Of a stretch of 64,000 bases of DNA, positions 58,413-64,000 are shown piece after piece. Source of the stretch: Streptomyces sp. AC512_CC834 (GTDB taxonomy: Bacteria; Actinomycetota; Actinomycetes; Streptomycetales; Streptomycetaceae); the NCBI RefSeq assembly GCF_019049325.1, contig NZ_JAGMUO010000060.1:66681-130680 (forward strand). Direction: 5' to 3'. The position numbers and the translations under genes are program-made. The notes beneath the pieces were generated by a model. The model saw only the letters and a list, made by a program, of their open reading frames with translations, was not told the origin of the DNA and made no database searches. Within the stretch, counting starts at the first letter, position 1, and each line of letters starts with the position of its first letter.

Positions 58413-60040
58413 TGTTTCCCGTGGTCCCCGACCGGGCCCTCCTTGAGCTGGCCCGGAGCGAGGGCGGTCCCGACACCCTGGCGCTCCTCGTGCGGGACCA
58501 GGACACGCGGCGGCTGCTCCTCCTGCGTGCCGTGCTCGACGCGGCCGAGGCGGCCGAGCGGTCCGTCTGCACCGACGCGCAGAAGGCGAGGCTGCGCGAG
58601 GACTGGGCGCTGCTGACCGAGGCGGATCGGATGCCGGTACCCGACGTGCGGAACCCGGGGCAACGGCCCGGCCCCGAGGGCACGCCCGCCGACCGCGACG
58701 CCCCGCCCCGCGCGCCCGCAGAGCGCCCTGCCCCGCCCGACGGCCACGCCGCTCGGCCCGGCGTGCGGAGTGCTCACGACGTCCCGACCCACGCGACATC
58801 CAACTCGCCCCCCGTCGTTGCCGCCGCCTCTGTCACGGCGTCGCCGTTCGCAAACCCGGCCCGCGCCCGCGTCTTCCATCCGCTCACCGGCCCCTGGGCA
58901 CGCTCCTGCCTGCGCGGCCTCGACGCCGCCCCCGGTCCTGCGGGCGATGAGGCGGCCCGGCGGCTGCGGCGCGACCTCGCCCACTTCAGCGCGATCGCCG
59001 CTGTCGTCGCCGCCGGGTCGGGCATCCCCTTCACCACCCGGCTCACGGCCCGCGCCGGAGTGCTCGCCCTCCCGTCCCTCGGCGCCCTGCACACGGCAGA
59101 GTCCGGGGACGTACCCGTCGATGTCATCTGCGCCGAAGGCAGGCTGGTCCTGCGTCAGGCGGGTGCCCCCGACGTGACCGTCCACCTGGAGAGCGGCGTC
59201 GGCGCCTGGTCCGGCGCCCTCGCCTGGACGCCCGCACACGCGCTCCCCGGCCTCACGCCGACCGCACCGCCCATGCCGCTCGACGACCTCGACCCGTACC
59301 GCGAACTGCCCGTCGGCCCCCGCCACGGCAACCTGAACACACCGCTCGCACTCGACGACGCGGAACGCAAACGGTGGCTCCAGGCCTGGTCCGGCACGGC
59401 CGCCGCCCTCCGCTCGGGCGGCGCGCAGCGCCTCGCCGAAGCGGGTGCGCTGCTGCGTTGCCTGGTCCCGCTGGAGACGCCGCCCGACATCGGCACCGGC
59501 CGCGGCAGTTGCAGCGCCACCCGCCGCGAGGCGTTCGGCGCCCTCCTCAGCAGCACACCGCCCGACCCCGTGACCCTCGCCGCCACCCTCGTCCACGAGC
59601 TGCAACACGCCAAACTCGCCGCCCTGAGCGACCTGGTGACGCTGCACCGAGCCGGACCAGAAGCGCGGTACTTCGCACCCTGGCGCGCCGACCCCAGGCC
59701 CTACGACGGCCTGCTCCAGGGCACGTACTCCCATCTCGCGATGGCCGCGTTCCACCAGCGCCGGGCGCTCGTCAGCAGGCTCCCGGACCGGGACTGGGCG
59801 TGGGCCCAGCACGCGCGCTACCGTGCCCAGGTCGGGGCCGCCCTGCCCGCCCTCGTCGGCTCGCCCGACCTCACGGTGCGAGGGCGCCGGTTCGTCGACG
59901 AAATGGCCGCCTTCTACGAACGGATGGCCGAACACCCCGCCCCCAGGGGCCACATCGCACGCGCGCAGGCGTACGTGGTGTCCGCGCGCGCACTGTGGGC
60001 CCAGCGTCACGCTTCCGCGCTTCCGCCCTCTAACGGATGA
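58409..60040 (+). CDS. HExxH-type peptide beta-hydroxylase/modification protein of the FxS system
   Basis: This 543-residue protein contains VHELQH (His396, Glu397, His400), the motif that names this FxS-associated family, in which 2-oxoglutarate-dependent peptide beta-hydroxylases are known. A variable Pro-rich stretch (about 85-130) lies between an N-terminal helical part and the catalytic domain. Later His residues (TYSHLAM, AFHQRR) may complete the metal site. Its start overlaps the maturase stop (GTGATG), so both enzymes are coproduced. It may oxidise the cross-linked FxsA core; protease activity is the older, less likely reading of HExxH. Confidence 0.85.
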   Translation: MMFPVVPDRALLELARSEGGPDTLALLVRDQDTRRLLLLRAVLDAAEAAERSVCTDAQKARLREDWALLTEADRMPVPDVRNPGQRPGPEGTPADRDAPPRAPAERPAPPDGHAARPGVRSAHDVPTHATSNSPPVVAAASVTASPFANPARARVFHPLTGPWARSCLRGLDAAPGPAGDEAARRLRRDLAHFSAIAAVVAAGSGIPFTTRLTARAGVLALPSLGALHTAESGDVPVDVICAEGRLVLRQAGAPDVTVHLESGVGAWSGALAWTPAHALPGLTPTAPPMPLDDLDPYRELPVGPRHGNLNTPLALDDAERKRWLQAWSGTAAALRSGGAQRLAEAGALLRCLVPLETPPDIGTGRGSCSATRREAFGALLSSTPPDPVTLAATLVHELQHAKLAALSDLVTLHRAGPEARYFAPWRADPRPYDGLLQGTYSHLAMAAFHQRRALVSRLPDRDWAWAQHARYRAQVGAALPALVGSPDLTVRGRRFVDEMAAFYERMAEHPAPRGHIARAQAYVVSARALWAQRHASALPPSNG

Positions 60041-60168
60041 ATGCCCGCACACGGCGGCCGGGTACGGAAAGATCGTCCGCACAGGGGGTGTTGCCGTCGG
60101 TCGGCGGACTTACGCGCGACGCCCCGGGGACCTAGGATTTTGCGGTACTACGCGCTGGAGGCCACTGC

Positions 60169-63100
60169 ATGTCTGGAGCTCGCAAGCCGGTCGAGACGGC
60201 CGAGAGGGCCAAGAGGGGGACCGCCAGGCAGACGGTCACAATCCACTACGCAGGCTTCAACCGGGCCTGGGCGGCCTGGGTCGGGGACCGGCTGGAGCGG
60301 CGCGGGGTACGGGTGGTGCCGCTGCGCTGGGACTCCCCGGCCGAGGTCCCGCTGGTGGACCTGCTGCGCGACCTGACGCTGGCCGAGGGCCGGGTCCTCA
60401 TCATCGTCAGCGAGTGGTACTTCCAGCTCGGGCCGCGCACCCACGAGGAGTGGAACACGGCTCTGCGCGAGGTCGTTGCCCCCGACCCGTCCCGGTTCGC
60501 GGCCGTGTCGGTCACCACGGCGGCGGTCCCGGCGGCCGCGGCGGTACTGGCACCGGTCGCGCTGACCAACATGGGCGCCGAGGAGGCCGAGCGCCGCCTG
60601 CTGGACCGGCTCGACCTGTCGCCCGAGCCGCCGGCCGAGACCGCTGCGGTGTCCCGGCGCGGGCCGCGGTTCCCGGCGGCGATGCCCGACGTGTGGGGCG
60701 TGGTGCCGCGGCGCAACACCCGTTTCACCGGCCGCGAGCCGTTGTTCAACGAGGCCTACCACCTGCTCCAGAGCGCCGAGTCCGGTGCCGGTGTGCTGAC
60801 GCTGCACGGCATGTCCGGGGTGGGAAAGACCCAGTTCGCCGCCGAGTACGCGCACCGGTTCGGTTCGGAGTACGACGTGGTCTGGTGGGTGAACGCGGAG
60901 ACACGCGTCACCTACCGGCGGCAGTTGGCCGAGCTCGCCCCGAAACTGGGTCTGCGGACCGGTCAGGAGTACGGCGAGCGGCTGCGTGCCGTACGCGACG
61001 CGCTGCGTCGCGGGGAGCCGTACTCGAGGTGGCTGCTGATCCTCGACGGGGCGGACGAGCCGGACCAGATCTGGGACCTGCTCCCGACCGGCCCCGGGCA
61101 CGTCATCGTCACCTCGCGGAACCCGGAGTGGAGCGAGCACAACAGCAAGCTTCTCGAAGTCCGGATCTATCCCCGCGACGAGTCGGTCGCGTTCATCCGC
61201 CGCCGCGCACCCCGCCTGACGGAGGCGGACGCCGACCAACTGGCCGACGCGCTGGGCGACCTGCCCCTGCTGCTCGACCAGACGGCGGGCTGGCTGAACG
61301 ACTCCGATCTGTCGGTCGACGAGTACATCGCCCTGCTGGAGGGCGGTATCGACGGTGACGTGGTGAAGGTGTCGGCGGACTTCCCGCTGGCCTTCCAGAC
61401 CGCATGGTCGATACTGCTGAACAAACTCCGCGAGACCGTCCCGGAGTCCGTCGACCTCCTGCGCCTGTGCACCTTCTTCGCGCCGGGTTTCATCCCGGTA
61501 CGCCTGCTGAAGGAGATGCCCGTCGACGAGCTGCCCGAGCAACTCGCCGGACTGCTCAACGACCCGCTGCTGTGGAACAAGGCGATCAACCAGTTGCGCA
61601 CCTACTCGGTGGTCCGACTGGAGTCCCACGAGGCGCCCCTGGACGAACCGGTCTCCGCCGGAGAGTCGCTCTACCTGCACCGCATGGTCCACCAGATCGT
61701 GCACAAGGACATGCCGGACGCCGACCGGAGCGACTTCATCGACGTTGTCCGGCGGGCCCTCGCCGCGGCCGACCCGGGCCGACCGACCGAAACCCGACTG
61801 TGGCCCGGCTACGCCGAGATCGTGCCGCACCTGAAGTACGCGGACGTCCTCCAGAGCAGGGACACGCAGGTCCAGCACCTGGTATTGAACTGCCTGCGCT
61901 ACATGTACTTCTCCGGCGAGTACCGTGCCGGCATCAAACTCGGCGAGCGCGCCCTCACCGCCTGGCGCACCCTCCTCGGTCCGACCCATCCGCGGATCTG
62001 GGAGCTGACCTACCACTACACCAACCTGCTGCGCGCCATGGGCGACTACACCCGCACCGAGGCCCTCAGCCGTGACGCGGTCGAGCACCTCAAGGAGGAA
62101 CGCGGACCGCAGGACCTGGACCATCTGCGTGCGGCCGCGGGCCTGGGCGGCGACCTGCGCGGCCTCGCCCGCTACGACGAGGCGCTGGAGCTCTCCCAAT
62201 GGGTTCTGGTGGCCTACCGCGAGCTCCTCGGCGACCAGGACTCCCGAACTCTCAACGCGCAGAACAATATGGGCGTCTCCCTGCGCCTGCTCGGCCGTTT
62301 CGAGGAAACGCTGGAAACCGACCGGCGCACCATGGAAGCGCGCCGCCAACTGCTGCGCGCCCGCCACCCGTGGGCGCTCAGCTCCGAGATCACGTACGCC
62401 ATCGATCTGCGCCTGCTCGGCCGCTACGCCGACGCCGAGTCCCTCCAGGCGAAGAACGTGCGTGAGAACCGCATCGTGATGGGCCCGGACAATCCACAGA
62501 CCCTGAAGGCCGAGTACAACCTGGCGCTGTGCCGGTATCGGCTCGGCGAGCGGGCCCCTCGCGGTGAGGAGCCGGGACCGATGCTCACCGGCGTTCTGGA
62601 GCGCGGTGAGCGTGTGCTGGGCGAGACCCATCCGCTCACGCTGATCTTCGCGACGGGCCAGAGCTGCTACGCCCGCGAACACGGCGACATCGACCAGGCA
62701 CGCGAGCTCAGCGAGGCCGTCGTCGCCCGCTACGAGATGATGCTCCCCGGGGGGCACCCCTTCATCGCCGGTTCCCGCGCCAACCAGGCCCTGATCCTGC
62801 GCAACGTCGGCGAACGCGAGCACGGCCATGTCCTCGTCGAGCAGGCACTGGCCGAGATGGCGCAGGCGGTCGGCGAGAGCCACCCCTGGACCCTCGGCTG
62901 CGCCCTGAACGCCTCCGCGCTGCGGAATCTCGTGGGCGACATCGAGGGTGCCGCCGACCTCAGCCGGGACACGGTGACGCGGGCCATCGAGTCGCTCGGG
63001 CGTACCCACCCGCTCACGCTGTCGACCCGCATCGCGTACGCGGCGGACCTGCGCGGCCTGCGGGACCGTCGGCAGGCGGAGAAGGTCGAGCAGGAGGCAC

Positions 63101-63201
63101 TGTCCGACCTCGACGCGACACTGGGCAGCAAGCACACCCACACCGTTTCGGCCCGCTCCCGCAACCGTCCGTACTGGGACTTCGAGCCCCAGACGACCTG
63201 A
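60169..63201 (+). CDS. fxsT: FxsT, TIR/NB-ARC/TPR protein of the FxS system
   Basis: This 1010-residue protein has three parts. About 20-150 is a TIR-like domain (IHYAGFNRAWAAWVGDRLERR, IIVSEWYF, EEW with a candidate catalytic Glu). About 185-480 is an STAND ATPase with Walker A GMSGVGKT (214-221), Walker B LLILDGADE and GLP-like GDLPLLLDQTAG. About 560-1000 is a TPR array (LGERALTAWRTLLGPTHPR and similar 42-residue repeats). STAND proteins oligomerise on ligand binding, and TIR effectors often cleave NAD+. Proposed role: sensor/effector that recognises the modified peptide or a threat. A 128-bp gap precedes ATG 60169. Confidence 0.88.
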   Translation: MSGARKPVETAERAKRGTARQTVTIHYAGFNRAWAAWVGDRLERRGVRVVPLRWDSPAEVPLVDLLRDLTLAEGRVLIIVSEWYFQLGPRTHEEWNTALREVVAPDPSRFAAVSVTTAAVPAAAAVLAPVALTNMGAEEAERRLLDRLDLSPEPPAETAAVSRRGPRFPAAMPDVWGVVPRRNTRFTGREPLFNEAYHLLQSAESGAGVLTLHGMSGVGKTQFAAEYAHRFGSEYDVVWWVNAETRVTYRRQLAELAPKLGLRTGQEYGERLRAVRDALRRGEPYSRWLLILDGADEPDQIWDLLPTGPGHVIVTSRNPEWSEHNSKLLEVRIYPRDESVAFIRRRAPRLTEADADQLADALGDLPLLLDQTAGWLNDSDLSVDEYIALLEGGIDGDVVKVSADFPLAFQTAWSILLNKLRETVPESVDLLRLCTFFAPGFIPVRLLKEMPVDELPEQLAGLLNDPLLWNKAINQLRTYSVVRLESHEAPLDEPVSAGESLYLHRMVHQIVHKDMPDADRSDFIDVVRRALAAADPGRPTETRLWPGYAEIVPHLKYADVLQSRDTQVQHLVLNCLRYMYFSGEYRAGIKLGERALTAWRTLLGPTHPRIWELTYHYTNLLRAMGDYTRTEALSRDAVEHLKEERGPQDLDHLRAAAGLGGDLRGLARYDEALELSQWVLVAYRELLGDQDSRTLNAQNNMGVSLRLLGRFEETLETDRRTMEARRQLLRARHPWALSSEITYAIDLRLLGRYADAESLQAKNVRENRIVMGPDNPQTLKAEYNLALCRYRLGERAPRGEEPGPMLTGVLERGERVLGETHPLTLIFATGQSCYAREHGDIDQARELSEAVVARYEMMLPGGHPFIAGSRANQALILRNVGEREHGHVLVEQALAEMAQAVGESHPWTLGCALNASALRNLVGDIEGAADLSRDTVTRAIESLGRTHPLTLSTRIAYAADLRGLRDRRQAEKVEQEALSDLDATLGSKHTHTVSARSRNRPYWDFEPQTT

Positions 63202-63333
63202 CGGCCCGGAGGCCGAAACAGGACGGCCACCCCCGTCCCTCCCGGGGCGCATAACCTCCCGCGCCCCGGGGAAGAACACGGTTCCACTCAACACACTTGT
63301 AACACACATGAGTTGGACCAGGGGGAGCGTGTG

Positions 63334-63765
63334 GTGATCCTATTGGGACCCGTCCCGGCAGGCGCGGACGGGCCCATACCGGTCGAGGTCGACGCGGAAG
63401 TCGACCCGTCCGCCTTCGACGGTCTCGGCCTCGTCTACGGCAACGAGGAGACCCGGGACGGTGCCGGGCAGCGGGTCGTCCGGGTGGCGCGGGACGTCTA
63501 CACCGACGGCCTGGACCTGGCCCGCAGGTGCGCCGCCCAGGCCGTACGGCGCTTCGGCGACCTCCAGGAGGGGCTTCGGCCGGACGAGATCGAGATGCAG
63601 CTCGCCATCAAGATCGACGCCGGGGTGGCCACTCTCGTCAAGAGCGGAGCCGAGGCCCAACTCCAGATCACGCTCCGCTGGCAGACCGCACCCGCACCCG
63701 CACCCGCCCCTGGCGACCACGGCTCCGGTACGGCGCCGGGTACGGCGGACGGAGCCGGTTCGTGA
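63334..63765 (+). CDS. Trypco1-domain protein, copy 2
   Basis: This 143-residue paralogue of the protein at 49284 keeps VDPSAFDGL, the helix DLARRCAAQAVRRF, GLRPDEIEMQLAIKIDAG and ATLVKSGAEAQLQITLRW. The C-terminal tail has an APAPAPAPG run. GTG 63334 has GGGGGAG at about 6 nt; a TTG at 63313 is possible. Its stop overlaps the next start (GTGA), mirroring the 49284/49751 pair, but the partner here is an AAA+ ATPase instead of the protease. Confidence 0.82.
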   Translation: MILLGPVPAGADGPIPVEVDAEVDPSAFDGLGLVYGNEETRDGAGQRVVRVARDVYTDGLDLARRCAAQAVRRFGDLQEGLRPDEIEMQLAIKIDAGVATLVKSGAEAQLQITLRWQTAPAPAPAPGDHGSGTAPGTADGAGS

Positions 63766-64000
63766 GCCGCGTGGCGCAGGGCCCGCGCATCCTGCCGTAC
63801 TCCCGGATCGTGGCCCAGGACCAGCTCAAGCTGGCACTGGAGCTCAATCACGTCGTGCCCCGCATCGGCGGCGTGCTCATGGCCGGACCGCGCGGCACGG
63901 CCAAGTCGACACTCGTACGGGCCTTCGCCCTGATGGCCCACGGCGAGCTGCCGGTCACCCTGCCCATCAACGCGACCGACGACCGCGTCGTCGGCGGCTG
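63762..64000 (+). CDS. Mg-chelatase/MoxR-like AAA+ ATPase, N-terminal part (cut by window end)
   Basis: From GTG 63762 the first 79 residues read PYSRIVAQDQLKLALELN, then Walker A GPRGTAKST and INATDDRVVGG. This pattern, including the TDDRVVG segment, is that of BchI/ChlI-type Mg-chelatase ATPases. The gene continues past the window. By analogy with such modules, a vWA-containing chelatase D-like partner should follow (inference). Confidence 0.85.
   Translation, partial: MSRVAQGPRILPYSRIVAQDQLKLALELNHVVPRIGGVLMAGPRGTAKSTLVRAFALMAHGELPVTLPINATDDRVVGG

Noticed and set aside
58409..60040. Zinc protease reading of the HExxH protein
   Set aside because: The motif alone suggests a metalloprotease, but its place directly behind FxsB fits the peptide beta-hydroxylase family better. 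Activity is not proven either way.
60148..63309. 1053-codon open frame on the minus strand
   Set aside because: It is antisense to FxsT and arises from high GC with few stop codons. The + strand protein has clear TIR, P-loop and TPR motifs, while the antisense translation has none.

Overview
The window is chromosomal DNA of a Streptomyces, judged from very high GC with G/C-biased third codon positions, frequent GTG starts, and Streptomyces-specific genes (dasR/dasABC, wblE, sigH, sodN, epi-isozizaene synthase with CYP170A1). Products and gene order match what I remember of the S. coelicolor A3(2)/S. lividans chromosome around sodN, so I infer a close relative. I could not run a comparison, and some residues of the terpene synthase seem to differ from the S. 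coelicolor protein as I recall it. I saw no tRNA, rRNA, insertion sequence, prophage or CRISPR array.

Layout. 0.1-3.4 kb: HD-domain membrane protein, TPR protein, peptide deformylase. 3.7-6.1 kb: two-gene albaflavenone operon (terpene synthase with an in-frame TTA codon, and P450). 6.1-11.0 kb: nrdABS class Ia ribonucleotide reductase operon read leftward behind a cobalamin riboswitch. 11.1-13.6 kb: acetyltransferase and a solute:sodium symporter pair. 13.8-20.8 kb: amino-sugar locus (dasR regulator, dasABC transporter, dasD glycosidase, nagB deaminase) with several DasR-type operators. 20.9-24.3 kb: divergent SDR/TetR pair and a PdtaS-like sensor kinase, with another DasR-like site between them. 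24.5-28.7 kb: wblE, lipid kinase, and the stress sigma factor sigH with its anti-sigma gene. 28.7-32 kb: antiporter, PLP enzyme, amidase. 32.3-34.9 kb: family 2B encapsulin shell plus a polyprenyl synthase that is its likely cargo. 35-49 kb: ordinary chromosomal genes, including sodN/sodX, an amino-acid ABC transporter, malic enzyme, a self-controlled HTH/Clp-N pair, a PadR/DUF4097 operon and one frameshifted pseudogene.

49.3-64 kb (running off the right edge) is the most interesting part, all on the + strand. It starts with a Trypco1 protein, a trypsin/VMAP-type protein, a MoxR-like AAA+ ATPase and a large vWA protein. An FxSxx-COOH RiPP cassette follows: precursor peptide, radical SAM/SPASM maturase, HExxH-type peptide hydroxylase, and a TIR/NB-ARC/TPR protein. 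A second Trypco1 protein and a second, Mg-chelatase-like AAA+ ATPase then begin and are cut by the window end. This looks like a composite NTP-dependent conflict or signalling system wrapped around a cyclophane-peptide pathway. The precursor ends in FDNSF, so Asn sits where the family name expects Ser. The maturase carries a long Ser/Thr/Gly-rich repeat tail, and the vWA gene has a TTA codon that would tie it to bldA.
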